Shown here piece after piece: positions 23,038-35,337 of a stretch of 64,000 bases of DNA (position 1 is the stretch's first letter; each line of letters starts with the position of its first letter). The notes beneath the pieces were generated by a model. The model was not told the origin of the DNA. It was given only the letters and a program-made list of their open reading frames with translations, and searched no databases. The position numbers were made by a program, and so were the translations under genes. This stretch comes from Diatrype stigma (taxonomy: Eukaryota > Ascomycota > Sordariomycetes > Xylariales > Diatrypaceae), in assembly GCA_022225965.2 (NCBI GenBank), contig JAKJXP020000101.1, forward strand, positions 106,913-170,912. Direction: 5' to 3'.

Positions 23038-23038
<1 letters not shown>
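21806..23038. other. Intergenic, no gene seen
   Basis: 3' flank of the PUF gene and gene-free DNA. Open frames at 22106-22498 and 22536-22769 lack any recognisable feature. GGCAGGCAGG repeats lie near 22870-22895. Confidence 0.5.
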
Positions 23039-24302
<1,264 letters not shown>

Positions 24303-24346
24303 GGGGGGGGGGGGGGGGGGGGGGTTAATAGTATGGGACNNNNNNN

Positions 24347-24407
<61 letters not shown>

Positions 24408-24422
24408 ATAATAGTATGGGAC
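24303..24422. other. Second assembly gap with duplicated flank
   Basis: G run 24303-24324, then TTAATAGTATGGGAC (24325-24339), seven N, a 61-base C run (24347-24407), then ATAATAGTATGGGAC (24408-24422). The two 15-base segments differ only in the first base, so the contig ends probably overlap and the C run is artificial. Confidence 0.8.
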
Positions 24423-24766
24423 ATGCTCAGGGCTAATCAAACCCCTTTTCCTCAGACAGCTATCCTCCTATACACAGTATTGACAAACACCAAACACCGC
24501 GCATGAATACTGAACATGACCATGGATACAAGTTTTGTTACCAACCTACGCAGATCCCCACATGCGAGTAGTGCTAGCCAGAGGTATCGGTGACGCTCGC
24601 CCGCTCGTTCGCCCTGATATCACCGCAGCTATAACAAACATGCACATCTCATCTGTCCTTTCCCCGCGTTCCCGCCTGTTACCTTTCGCGGTGGTAGCTA
24701 GTTAGCTAGCGACAGTAGCAGCATTATTGATTATTGGTTATTAAAAAGGACGCCGTTGTTGTTGGA
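24423..24766. other. Intergenic, 3' flank of PP2C gene
   Basis: 344 bp with no coding sequence recognised. TAGCTAGTTAGCTAGC near 24695 is a small palindromic run. Confidence 0.5.
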
Positions 24767-26452
24767 TCATCGGAAGAACACAACCTGCACCGTGATATCG
24801 TCCCGGATGTCCCGCGAGTTCGGGTACCGGAACGTCAGCGCCCCGCGGACCATCTCGTCGTCGGCCCCGCCCAGCCCGTTCCGTATCAGGTGCACCGCCG
24901 CGTTCGGGTCCTGGACCGTCGCCTTGCTTTCCTCGTACTGGCAGCTCCGCTTCCAGCCTAGGATCGTGGGTCCGAAATCTGGCGACGATGGTGGTGATGA
25001 TGATGATGATCCCTGCCCCTTCTGCGAATCGATCCACCGACCCACCAGATCGACAGCCTGCGCGCTCGTCATCATATCCCACAGCCCATCCGTGGCGAGG
25101 ATCAGGAACGCACCCGCATCGTCGGAGGCGGGGGAGACGCGGACGGTGGTGACGGCCGGCTCGGCCGTCAGGTAGGGCCCGTCCTTGTAGTCGCGGTAGC
25201 GGGCGGTCGACGGCAGGCTGAGGCCGTTCCAGCGCTGGCGCAGCGTGCGCTTAAGGGCGGCCGGCCACTTCCACATGCCGTCGCCGAACGTCCGCGACGG
25301 CTGCATCCCCCACACGCGCCCGCCCGCCACCATGTTCGGCTCGTCCGGGAACTGCGCCTGCAGCCGCGCTACCTCGTCCGGGTTCGCGCCCGTGTGGTCG
25401 GTCGTGAGGTCTGTCGCCTGCCAATTGCTGTTGCTGCTATCGTTACTGTTATTGTTGTCGGTAGAGGAAGAGGGAGAGGAAGAGGAGGAGATGGCGGCCT
25501 TGCGCTCGCCGAGCACCGCGCGACAGTCGCCCGTCGACGCCACCCGGAGCGTGCGGGTGGCCGGGTCGAACAGCGCGAGCAGCGCGCACGCGCCGGCGTA
25601 CGCCGCCTCGAGCCGGCGCGCCTTCTCGGGGAACGACAGGTCGTCGCGCTCGATGGTCGCGGCGGCCGTCTGGACGACCGAGTCGTCGAGCGCCGTGAAG
25701 GCCGTCTTGAGCGCGTCGTGGATCGCCTTTTCTTCGGATACGCCTTCTGCACCGTCGCCATTACCGCCGCCGCTACCAACAGCTTTCGCCAGGGCGCGCC
25801 GCACGGACGGCACGAGCTCGCGCGTGAGCAGGTCCGACATCTGCCAGCCGCAGTGGCCGTCGAACACGGCCCATGCCATCCAATCGTCGCTGCCGCTGCC
25901 GCTGCTACTCGCAAGCGGGCTGGCGAAGCGGCCGTGCAGGTACCGGTCCTCGCACGGGCTGTTCGAGCCCAGCTGTGCGCCGTCGTACCGGCTCACGGCG
26001 GATCCGGACTTCTCCTCCCCGACGGCGGGCCGACATGACCAAGCGCCCTCGTTCAGCTGCCGCGTGACGTCCTCCGAGGTAGGGGGCGACGCGTAGGCGA
26101 TCTGATCCGATAGGCCGAGCTGGTTCAGGTCTGGAATCGCGGTTGTGGTTGTGGCGGCGGCGGCGGCGGCGGTGGTGGTGCCTGGGAGGTGGTGGTGCTG
26201 GTCGCGTGACCTATCAGAGGAGCTGTAGTAGAGGCCGACGGCTAGTCCCGCGGCACCGGCCGCTAGAGGGGCGGCTAGGGCTCGAACCGACCATGATGAT
26301 GATGCTTTGCCGGTCTCGCTGCTGCTGCTGCTGTAGAAGCGGGCTGGAACTGGAGCTCGTTGAGCCGGACTGTAGAGACGCGTTGCCGCCGCCGCCGTCC
26401 CTACGTTGACGTGACGAGGTCTCTGCTGGAGAAATCGTCTGGACAACATCAT
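24767..26452 (-). CDS. Mitochondrial PP2C-type protein phosphatase (PDH phosphatase-like)
   Basis: Intronless, 561 residues from the first of two adjacent ATGs (26452). The Arg/Ala-rich start (MMLSRRFLQQRPRHV, later ARFYSSSSS) is a mitochondrial presequence, and a hydrophobic segment follows (APLAAGAAGLAVGLYY). The PP2C core shows the metal and phosphate ligands: CEDRY, VFDGHCGWQMSD, STGDCRAVLG, ATDGLWD and DDITVQVVFF. Length and the long lid insertions resemble yeast Ptc5, which dephosphorylates the pyruvate dehydrogenase E1-alpha subunit and activates the complex. Low-complexity Ser/Asn stretches (SSSSPSSSTDNNNSND) interrupt the catalytic domain and are probably surface loops. It is head-to-head with the enoyl-CoA isomerase gene, 933 bp apart. 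The exact substrate is inferred. Confidence 0.88.
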   Translation of the reverse strand: MMLSRRFLQQRPRHVNVGTAAAATRLYSPAQRAPVPARFYSSSSSETGKASSSWSVRALAAPLAAGAAGLAVGLYYSSSDRSRDQHHHLPGTTTAAAAAATTTTAIPDLNQLGLSDQIAYASPPTSEDVTRQLNEGAWSCRPAVGEEKSGSAVSRYDGAQLGSNSPCEDRYLHGRFASPLASSSGSGSDDWMAWAVFDGHCGWQMSDLLTRELVPSVRRALAKAVGSGGGNGDGAEGVSEEKAIHDALKTAFTALDDSVVQTAAATIERDDLSFPEKARRLEAAYAGACALLALFDPATRTLRVASTGDCRAVLGERKAAISSSSSPSSSTDNNNSNDSSNSNWQATDLTTDHTGANPDEVARLQAQFPDEPNMVAGGRVWGMQPSRTFGDGMWKWPAALKRTLRQRWNGLSLPSTARYRDYKDGPYLTAEPAVTTVRVSPASDDAGAFLILATDGLWDMMTSAQAVDLVGRWIDSQKGQGSSSSSPPSSPDFGPTILGWKRSCQYEESKATVQDPNAAVHLIRNGLGGADDEMVRGALTFRYPNSRDIRDDITVQVVFFR

Positions 26453-27385
26453 TGCCGAGATGTGTAATGACGAAGCCAAGCAGGTGCCGAATGATAGATA
26501 CAGCAAGCCGTCCAAGTCGTCGCAAGGGGTTTATTTTAATTCGGGGTTGGTACACGAATGTTGTGTCTGGTCCGGCTACACACGTCCCTGCCTCCCGGGT
26601 GGTATGTATCTAAGTAGTATCTATGTAGGGCTGGTAGGGTAGGCTTGAGAGGAAGGATCAACAGACCTGGTTGTTGATTGTTGTTGTTGACAATTACCAA
26701 GAACGAAATTCAAACGGTGAACGAAAGAAAATCGAATGACGTCTCCGTAGCATCCATAGCACCTAGTTCGTAACTCGTAATAACATCATGCAGGCTCTGA
26801 GACCATATTCCTGTATCCTGTGTTCTGTATCCTGTATAGTGAGTGGTACTTTAGCAGTGTCTCGGTATGTTCAGGTTGTTCGAGCACCGGGTCGAGCTGA
26901 GGAAGCCAAGCGAAGTACCTCATCATCCCGATGAGGAAAGGTAGGTAGTATGTATGTATGTACCTATTAACTAAGAGCTCTTAACTACTAGGTAACTACT
27001 AAGTAGCAGCCTAGCTTGCCTAGGCAGTTGGAATCAACGTGGGGTTCGCGGGGGTGCCCTACAGCTAGCCTAACGTATCATGTTAGACAGTTAGATACCG
27101 TTAGAGACCGCAAGCTTTACCTATTTGAAATGCCCGTTGGAAACAGAACCTCGGCTTGGATCCAACTGTTGGACATGAACATTGGTATAAAAGGGGGACA
27201 TCATCTAATCTTCTAATTTACATGCCATGCAAAACCAGCGGCGGTATCTTCCCCCATATGATTCCGGAGAATTAAAGTCATATCTATCTATATATGCCGC
27301 GTGTATGAACATTGGCCGAACATTGGATCGGATTCGGGAATAGACACGCACGCACGCACACACACACACATAGACAACCCCGACA
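26453..27385. promoter_or_regulatory. Divergent promoter region PP2C / enoyl-CoA isomerase
   Basis: 933 bp without coding sequence. Contains TAGGTA/TATGTATG tracts at 26938-26965 and a (CACG)n/(CA)n run at 27343-27371 just before the isomerase start. The promoter role is inferred from orientation. Confidence 0.5.
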
Positions 27386-28368
27386 ATGGCGGACGTGATC
27401 AAGGTCGCCTACTCCGGGCGCATCGCCACCATCACCATCGACAACGACAGGAAGCTCAACGCGCTCAACCAAGACGGGTACTACGCCCTCTCGCGGGCCA
27501 TGCGCGAGGTCGCCCAGCGCGACGACGTCTACATCACCATCCTGACGGGCAAGGGGCGGTACTTCTCGGCGTGAGTGTCATTCATGTGTGCCTTACCTAA
27601 GGCCCGGCCGGGCATTCACTAGGCCTCTAACTTAATCGTTTACTGACTTGGCCCTCGACCTGCCCCCACCACAGCGGCGCCGACGTCTCCTTAGGAAACA
27701 GCGGCGGCCCCGCCAGCCGCCCGACACCCGGCTCGGCCGCCGCCGCCGCCCTGCCGCCCATCACGGACCTGTACCGGGAGTGGCTGCGGTCGTTCGTGGC
27801 GAGCAACCTGGACCTGACGCGGGCGTTCTACGCGCACCCGAAGGTGCTGGTGGCGGCGCTGAACGGGCCGGCGGTCGGCCTCTCGGCCGCCGTGACGGCC
27901 TTCGCCGACTTCGTGTACGCGACCCCGCGCGCCTTCCTGCTACTCCCGTTCGCGTCCCTGGGCCTTGTGGCCGAGGGCGGCGCGTCGCGCGCCCTCGTCC
28001 AGCGCCTCGGCGTCTCGCTCGCCAACGAGGCCCTGCTCATGAGCCGCCGCATCCCTTGCGAGGACCTCGTGCGCGTCGGCTACGTCAACAAGGTGTTCGA
28101 CCCCAAACCGGAGCCGGGCGCGAGCGCGGCGGAGACTAGCGATCGGTTCCTGGACCTGGTTCGCCGCGAGGTCGACGACCGGCTCGGCCCGCACCTGATC
28201 GGAGACAGCCTGACGGGCATCAAGGCGCTGCTGCGCCGGCCCGAGATCGAGGTGCTGGAGCGCCAGAACGTCGCCGAGGTGTTTGCCGGGCTCGACCGCT
28301 TCCTCTCGGGCGTGCCGCAGGAGGAGTTTCGCAAGATCGCCACGGGGCAGAAGAGGCATAAGTTGTGA
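27386..28368 (+). CDS. Peroxisomal enoyl-CoA isomerase (crotonase family)
   Basis: Two exons, 27386-27570 and 27675-28368, encode 292 residues. The crotonase fold is clear: ITIDNDRKLNALN near the N-terminus, FSAGADVS and ALNGPAVGLSAAV (the oxyanion-hole loops), and FASLGLVAEGGASRAL with the acidic residue expected in isomerases. The C-terminus is HKL, a variant peroxisomal PTS1 signal comparable to the HRL of yeast Eci1. The best match is therefore delta3,delta2-enoyl-CoA isomerase, which moves double bonds so that unsaturated fatty acids can enter beta-oxidation. A dienoyl-CoA isomerase is possible. The gene converges closely on COG1 (122 bp between stop codons). Confidence 0.9.
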
Positions 28369-28490
28369 TGAAATATGTGTACATACACCGAAGCGAATGT
28401 ATGAATGAATGAATTGATTTGGGGCAAGGCATTACCAATCTTGTCATTATTACTTATACTGTATATAGCTACGGCTGGGTACCCAGTCAA

Positions 28491-30920
28491 TCATGCGAGA
28501 AGCCCGAATAGCAAGCTTGTCCTCTTCCAGTACTCCTGAGACGACTTCGTGATCCTCGTCCGGGCATCTTCCCCTAAGCCCGTCCTAGTAAATATATCTT
28601 CGGCAAATTTCGTGAGGGCGCCATCGTCAGAGGTCGCATCGGCCCTGAGACAGTGCTGCAGGAGATGTGCATCATAAAGCCACTGAATCAGCAGGTCTGG
28701 ACTGCTCTGCTGGGGTTCTGCATCTGGGTCTGCCTCGTCCTCGCTCTTGTTCCCGTTGCCGTCAGAGCCTTCTTCTCCCTTGCCATCCTTATCGCCTTCT
28801 CCCAACGCTTCGTTATCGTCAGGAGATTTGGCCTTGTTGCCAGCATTTTCTTCCCCACCGCTGGACGCGGACGCGGACTCTAATTCCTTGCGCCATGCGA
28901 GGACAAGGCGGTTGCTGAAAGTTTGTTTCAGGATAGCCACAGCAGCCGGGGTCCAAAGATCCAACCCGGCGTCTCCCATAGACATGACAAGGTTCCGCAG
29001 TAACAAAAACGTGCCCGGTGAAGGATGCGCAGGCAGAGCTGGTTCGCCCTCCCACAAACCCCTGCCAACAACCCGTCTCCTCGCCAGGACCGTCGAACTA
29101 TAGTCTTCGATGGGTGAATCAGACACGTGGTCTGCTAAGCTCTGCTGCAGCGATGCCACTTCACCGATGCCGAAGGTCTTGAGATCATCTAACTTAGGCA
29201 GGCGGCTGCGAACGTCTCTCAGGACCCGTAAAATATACATGGCAATGTGGCCTCGATTGGTGCTGTCCTGTTGTCCTTGCCATAAAGTAGCAATCTGCTC
29301 CTCCAGGTCCCCGAATGCTTTCCTCAAGCCGTCATGGAGTCGTTTGTGCAAGAGCTGCGGATCATCCTCGCTCAGCAACTGTTGCCGGGTGTCGATCACG
29401 TCTTCGTCTTCGATCTCCTCCACGTCGTTGTCCCAGCGCTGGCGTTTGAGCTGCTCGACAAGATCACCGACCTCATCGATCAACTGGTACCACGACTGAT
29501 AGCATGTGACGGCCCGAGATACAGCGTCGTTCCTACCGTATAGGCGAGATATGACTTCGTGGGCGACATGGTTGGCGCCATTGGAAACATCCATATCTAG
29601 CATCTCTTCGCCCCAAAGACTGCTATGCCGCTCGGTCAGGCCTACTTGCCACGATTCAAGGGTCGCTGCCACCTCCGAACCCACGAGCCTCAGCTTGGCG
29701 ACTTTCGTATCCAAGACGGCTATGAGGCGGTTGTTAACCGCTTCGCGCAACCCGCTAAGCATAGTGGATGGGTCGAGGCCTCGGGGTTTTCCGCCATCCC
29801 TTATCCAATACTCGAGCACACTAGTCCGAAGGTTCACAATGGCTTTGAACTCGGACATATGCTCGAGAGTCTTACCAAGGCCAGAAAGCAAGGTCTTGCA
29901 GCCGTTCTCGGCCCACGAAGTGAGCATCTCCCTCGCCTGGGCACCCTCTATGTCATCGTGTCGTATGAAAGGGGTGAAGTACTGGATCTCTTCGCCGCAC
30001 CATTTCTCGTACAGGTCCAGCCGCAGGCCTTCGAGTGCTCTCAGGGATTCATCTGCCAGCAATGGCTCCCTCTTCAACGATGCCAATGCCTCGGAGAGCT
30101 TGTGGGGTACGAGCGCCTGTACATCTAGAAGCGTCTTTGTATAGAGAAGCAGCCCCTGCAGGACGTTGGCCGGGCCCTTCTCCCTCTCGTTCTCTTCCGA
30201 TTCGAACTCAAGCAGCACAGCTTCCCTCCTGACGCTGAGGAAATGGCGTAGAACATCCCTAGCCCCGGAGCTAGACGCCAGACTGTAAGCGCACAGTACT
30301 TTGAGTATATCGGTCTGCTTCGCCGAATCTCCGGGCTTTTCTAGAATCTTCTCGACGGCCCTGAGCAGCCTCCTCCGCAGGCTCCCGAGGCTCTTCTTCG
30401 CCGTCTCGATTTCCTCTCGGGCCTCTTCGTCCACGCAGGGGTTGGCCGAACCGAAGCTGGAGACGAGCAGCCGGCTCAGGATGAGGGTCTTCGCGGCCAG
30501 CACCAACCGGTCCCCTTTGCCCTCGAGACCGCCGCCCTTCAGCAGCCTGGCGACGGCGAGCCTACAGGCCTCGAGCAGCCGCAGCCTCGCAGCCTGCCCG
30601 GCCTCCGTGTCGACAGCGCGCCGTCGGCGGAAGGCGCCCAGCCCCGCGACCTTGGACCCGATGGCTGCCCGCCCGCACAGGCCCCCCATGTCGCCCAGGA
30701 TGTCCTGGGCATCGCGCATATCCCGGCGCATCTGGACGATGGTGTCGGCAGTGCCGAGCAGGTCGCGGTAGTTGTTGCCGACCTGGGTGCGCAGGCGCGC
30801 GGACTTCTCGTCGATCTGGACATGGAGGGACTTGTGCACGGCTCGGATCTGGGGCAGGGTGTAGGAGGTGAATATCTGGCTCGAGTCGGTAAGATTCGAG
30901 GTGTCCGGGGTGTTGGCCAT
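28491..30920 (-). CDS. cog1: Conserved oligomeric Golgi complex subunit 1
   Basis: Intronless, 809 residues, ATG at 30920. The N-terminus (IFTSYTLPQIRAVHKSLHVQIDEKSARLR, then VGNNYRDLLGTADTIVQM) is the conserved Cog1/Vps51-type coiled-coil region. The rest is helical, as in tethering-complex rods. An acidic Gly/Asp/Glu insertion (about residues 690-730, GEGDKDGKGEEGSDG) precedes the C-terminal helices that end SSQEYWKRTSLLFGLLA. COG tethers intra-Golgi retrograde vesicles; subunit 1 bridges the two lobes. Reading as one exon through 2.4 kb supports the model. Confidence 0.92.
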   Translation of the reverse strand: MANTPDTSNLTDSSQIFTSYTLPQIRAVHKSLHVQIDEKSARLRTQVGNNYRDLLGTADTIVQMRRDMRDAQDILGDMGGLCGRAAIGSKVAGLGAFRRRRAVDTEAGQAARLRLLEACRLAVARLLKGGGLEGKGDRLVLAAKTLILSRLLVSSFGSANPCVDEEAREEIETAKKSLGSLRRRLLRAVEKILEKPGDSAKQTDILKVLCAYSLASSSGARDVLRHFLSVRREAVLLEFESEENEREKGPANVLQGLLLYTKTLLDVQALVPHKLSEALASLKREPLLADESLRALEGLRLDLYEKWCGEEIQYFTPFIRHDDIEGAQAREMLTSWAENGCKTLLSGLGKTLEHMSEFKAIVNLRTSVLEYWIRDGGKPRGLDPSTMLSGLREAVNNRLIAVLDTKVAKLRLVGSEVAATLESWQVGLTERHSSLWGEEMLDMDVSNGANHVAHEVISRLYGRNDAVSRAVTCYQSWYQLIDEVGDLVEQLKRQRWDNDVEEIEDEDVIDTRQQLLSEDDPQLLHKRLHDGLRKAFGDLEEQIATLWQGQQDSTNRGHIAMYILRVLRDVRSRLPKLDDLKTFGIGEVASLQQSLADHVSDSPIEDYSSTVLARRRVVGRGLWEGEPALPAHPSPGTFLLLRNLVMSMGDAGLDLWTPAAVAILKQTFSNRLVLAWRKELESASASSGGEENAGNKAKSPDDNEALGEGDKDGKGEEGSDGNGNKSEDEADPDAEPQQSSPDLLIQWLYDAHLLQHCLRADATSDDGALTKFAEDIFTRTGLGEDARTRITKSSQEYWKRTSLLFGLLA

Positions 30921-33104
30921 CTTCGGTTCTCGAAAAAGGTCTTAGCTGGATGACGACGTCCAATCTGGTGGTTGTCCGTGACGCATTGGGCGCTAAGCTC
31001 GGTACGGGCCAGTTCTACTCAACGGTTCCTGTGTTCTGGAATGCCATGAGCTGTGTGTGATGAGGTAATTATGCTGTGTTTACTGCTGTATCGTTTGCTC
31101 TTGGATTAGGCTGAAATGATGATGATGATGAGGGGAGAATGTTAGCAGCACCTGCATCTGATCATCTGTTCTAGCCACCTGCAGTTTGGGTTGCGACAGC
31201 CCGAATACGTACTTAGGTAAGTATGTATGTATGTACTGTACGTATGTACTACATGTATGTATGTAGGTAGCATCAGTGAGGTAGCATAGCGTGGTAAGCC
31301 CAACCAGCCTACACTAACTCCTTAATTAACGCAATTTCATTGGTGGGGAGAGCTATCAGGGATTCAGGGACCTGATCAGGGACCTCTCAGGGACTTAATC
31401 AGGGATCCCGACTGTGCCCCCGGCTGCTTCCTTGCAGATCGCAGGTATGGAGACGTTAGGTAATATTGTATATGTATATCTTGTACAACGTATTCACGGC
31501 AACGCCTTCTTCAAGAACGCGAGACTGCGTAGTAGAAAAGTGCAGCTAAACTCCTTTCAACCGGCACTGGGAATCACAGATCAGCTTCTGCCACCTTCCG
31601 ACACGAGAAGTGGGAGAAGTGGGAGATCGAATGCCAATCAAGATACGGGTCGACCATTGGAGCAGACCTACCTACAGTAGCAGAGTAGGTAACTATGTAT
31701 GTAGGTGAGTGGGTGACACGAACGAAGACTCCTCCAAGTCGACGAAGCAGCTGGGCTGGGTGTAAGACGGAGCTGGATGAAGCCGCGTTGATGAGAAATC
31801 CACCTACCGATGCATAGTCGGAGTCTGAAAGACGGAACCATGATCGACACATGCAGGAAGCCGGGACCATGGCTAGCATTGTTATTGACAATTAACTAAT
31901 ACGTATCCGTATCCCCACTGATCCGATCGAGCAGAGGGCGCCACATGCAACTACCGGCGACCAACAACGGCATGGTGGAGGAAGAGGCTACCTAGAGCTA
32001 GCGAAGTCGACCACCGAGACAGACTTGACAGGTGAAGTGCAAGGGCCAGCGCCAAAGAAGCCGTCATCCATCACCCGTCATTCTTCAGCCATCATCCATC
32101 AGCCAAGAATCCATCTACATATGCAGGAACTGCTAACTATGTAGAAGCATTGTCGTGTTACAACAACGTACTACCCAAAGCAACCAGACGGTGTTGGCGA
32201 TGGGGTTCCGCCAACCTGCATTGGGAATTTGCATGGGGGAGAGGAGCATTCTGGAGACCTGGCAGGCAGGAGACCAACCATGCCTAGTACCATCCGGTCC
32301 ATTCCTCCCCACGAGTCGTCGTGGTCGGTAGCCTACCTACCTATGTAGGTATTCGGTTATTGTATTCAGTTATTACTGGAGCACAGGTACACTACCTGGT
32401 ATTATACATGGTGAGTTACATGTAGTAGGTAAGTTGTTGGTTGTGTACTTCGTAGTCTTCCACCAGACCGGTCACACATTGTGACATCGTCGGGCTGTGG
32501 CGGCCCCCTACCACGACTATATGCCACTACTACAGTACTATATACTACCTCGCTAGATATGTAGTGGTGATAGCATGTCCAAGTACTTCAATGTAGCGTC
32601 TCGGCCGACAAGCACAACCTCGGGACACTTCTCGAAACTATGGAACTAGACTTACATAGTAGCAACCACCCAACCAACCGGCCCAACTTCATGACAAGAA
32701 CACTTATCCGGCCGTCCCACTGCCGCATCAGCGCACCAGTACTATTAAGTAGGTAGCTACCGACCAAGCACCCATGCAGCCATGCCACCCGAGCACCACC
32801 CCTCATTGTCCTCAGCTTTGGATCGCCCTGGCGCCCTGGCGATGATTTGACATCGTCCACAAGACTGGGCCGTGTCTAACTACCTTACCTTATTTTATCT
32901 GGGCGGCCGGGGGTGTAGCGGCGTGCGCTTGTTATTTAGATAGAGGCTAAGGCCCCTAGTACTCGTCATTTATATTAGTAAAACATCCCTTTTCTCTTAC
33001 TTCACTACTACAGTACTTGTTTAATCACTTATAAGGAGACTTCCAAGTTCGCAGCTCATACGTTACGTTACGTACACGACCAGAAGACTTGGTACAGGTT
33101 TGCC
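30921..33104. other. Intergenic COG1 / LaeA-like methyltransferase
   Basis: 2.2 kb between divergent genes. No gene seen. Notable are TATGTATGTATG/TAGGTA tracts at 31215-31270, repeated CAGGGA units at 31355-31405 and CATCCATCA units near 32065-32100. The right end is the methyltransferase promoter. Confidence 0.5.
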
Positions 33105-34860
33105 ATGGTCGGATCCTCCGGGTCCTCCGGGTCCTCCGCATCCCATCCGGATCAAGGTCAGGGTCAGGGTCAGGGTCAGGGTCAGCAGCAGCAGCAGCAG
33201 CAGCAGCAGCCTCCGCCGCCGCCGCCGCCAGAGCAGGAATCCACCCCGACTGCGACATGGCCTGCCAACGCCGCCGTGCTCACAGCGAGCGATCCTCAGG
33301 TGAGATGAGAGAAAGAAAGAAAGACACGTCGCTTTTCCGCTCGTCCGTCGATCGATTGATTGTCGATCATCACTTAGGACACAACCCCCCCTTTGCAAAA
33401 TACACATGACTACTAGACCAAGAGCCTAACTTATTATTTTCAATCTTTTTGCGCCTCCCCGTAATAGGAACCGGATAGTGACGAAGAGGACAATGATGAG
33501 GACATTGATGATGATGATATTAATGATGATGCCGACTCGGCACTCGGCCACGATACGTACATACTGTCCCCAAATTCCTGCAATTTCATCCTCGCTCCCC
33601 GGGTGTCTCTGCTCAGCTCGCCTCCCCGTCTAACGCCCTACGCAGTGCGAGCACGACGGCCTCCCTGTCGGCCAGCATCATGGACTACCGCACGGTGCAC
33701 GGGCGGACGTTCCACAGCGAGAAGCACGCGACGCGGTACTGGGGGCCGAACGACGACCGGCAGAACGACGCCATGGACATCAACCACCACGTGCTGACGC
33801 TGCTGCTGGACGGGAAGCTGCACCTGGCCCCCCTGCGGCCGGACATCCAGAAGGTGCTGGACGTCGGCACGGGCACGGGCATCTGGGCCATCGACTTCGC
33901 CGACGAGTACCCGGCCTGCCAGGTGCTGGGCACGGACCTGTCGCCCATCCAGCCCTACTGGGTGCCGCCCAACTGCAAGTTCGAGATCGACGACGCCGAG
34001 CTGACCTGGACCTGGCCCGCCGAGACCTTCGACTTCGTCCACGCCCGCTACCTCGTCGGTGCCATATCCGACTGGGCCCGCCTCTTCCGCCAGGCCTACG
34101 CCGCCCTCAAGCCCGGCGGCTGGATCGAGACCTGGGAGCCCGACGCCGCCTTCAAGAGCGACGACGGCAGCGTGCCCGACGACAGCCACCTGGTGCGGTG
34201 GACCACCATGAACCACGAGGGTGGCAGGAGGTTGGGGAAGCCCTTCACCGTCGTGTCAGACGACCTGCAGGTGAAGAGTTTGCAGGAGGCAGGGTTTACG
34301 GATATCACCGTTAAGAACCTGAAGGTGAGCACCTTTTTTGGGGAGAGGGGATTCTCCTCTCTCTCTCCCGGGTGAACCCGGATTCTCGCCCCCTTTCCCC
34401 TTCCTTTTGTTTGCCGGTATTGATGGATGATTGACTCCGCTATAGGTCCCGGTAGGCCCTTGGCCGGCGGATCCGAAGTTCAGCGAGGTTGGCCAATACT
34501 CGCAATTCGCCATCGAGCAGGATCTCGAAGGTACGTTCTAATACGGGCTACAGCTGCTTTGCTTTGCTCATAGCCCTAGTCAGCCTATAGCTAGCAAGCC
34601 TGTGCTTGACTTGACATTAACACCTGGAGAACCCACCCAGCTGCTTCGCCGCCCCCCCCCTCCAACAAGCTATCCGCCCGTGCTAATCCTTTGCTGCGTT
34701 CGTCTTCCTAGGGACCATTATGTTCATGTGGGAGCTGGTAATGCAGAAGCCAATGGACGAGATGCGCATCTTCGCCATGAACATCCGCAAGGAGATACGG
34801 TCTCGAGTGATCCACGCCTATATCCCCGCACGTCTCGTATATGCCCGGAAACCACTATGA
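33105..34860 (+). CDS. LaeA-like SAM-dependent methyltransferase
   Basis: Five exons: 33105-33299, 33468-33556, 33646-34324, 34446-34530 and 34712-34860, giving 398 residues. The N-terminal 100 residues are low complexity: Gly-Ser units, (GQ)n, poly-Gln, poly-Pro, then an acidic stretch (SDEEDNDEDIDDDD). The conserved part starts SIMDYRTVHGRTFHSE. It shows SAM motif I LDVGTGTGIWAIDFA, motif II VLGTDLSPIQP, WTWPAETFDFVHARYLVG and YAALKPGGWIE. This is the Methyltransf_23 family that includes LaeA, the velvet-complex regulator of secondary metabolism and development; many paralogues act elsewhere, so role and substrate stay open. No biosynthetic cluster surrounds it. Confidence 0.88.
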
Positions 34861-35337
34861 CATCTGGCGCACGACGACCATCGGCATCCAGATATGTTTT
34901 GGTGCGGTTGTGCTATCGAGAGTGTTTTCATGCTCACTCATGGGTGGTTGGGTAGAACCATGGGTGGGTTTGGTGTAGGCGTTTTTTGGCTAAAGGCGCA
35001 TACACTCAATACCGAGTCTTTCATTCTCTCATATATGGCATTTCCTCCCTCAGGCTTCATTCATGTATATACTCTGAGATCATCATATTCTTATAATCAT
35101 ATAGTCATCCTGGGGACTTAGATTTCCATAGAGTCTGGCATGATAAAATAACGAGTGTTCTGACTACAACATGTTCAAACATGTTCAACTCTACATAATG
35201 GGTGGCGCAGTCTTTAGCATCGCTGTGATAGGGGCGTTCCTACCATAATACCATATATCTACCGTATAGGCTAGGTAGAATTCTCAAGCAAGCGAGCACC
35301 CCCCCGCCCCCCTTTCCAAGAAAACCCCCGCCCGCAC
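34861..35337. other. Convergent intergenic region
   Basis: 477 bp of 3' flanks between the methyltransferase and the DUF1349 gene. AT-rich around 35020-35160. No gene seen. Confidence 0.5.
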
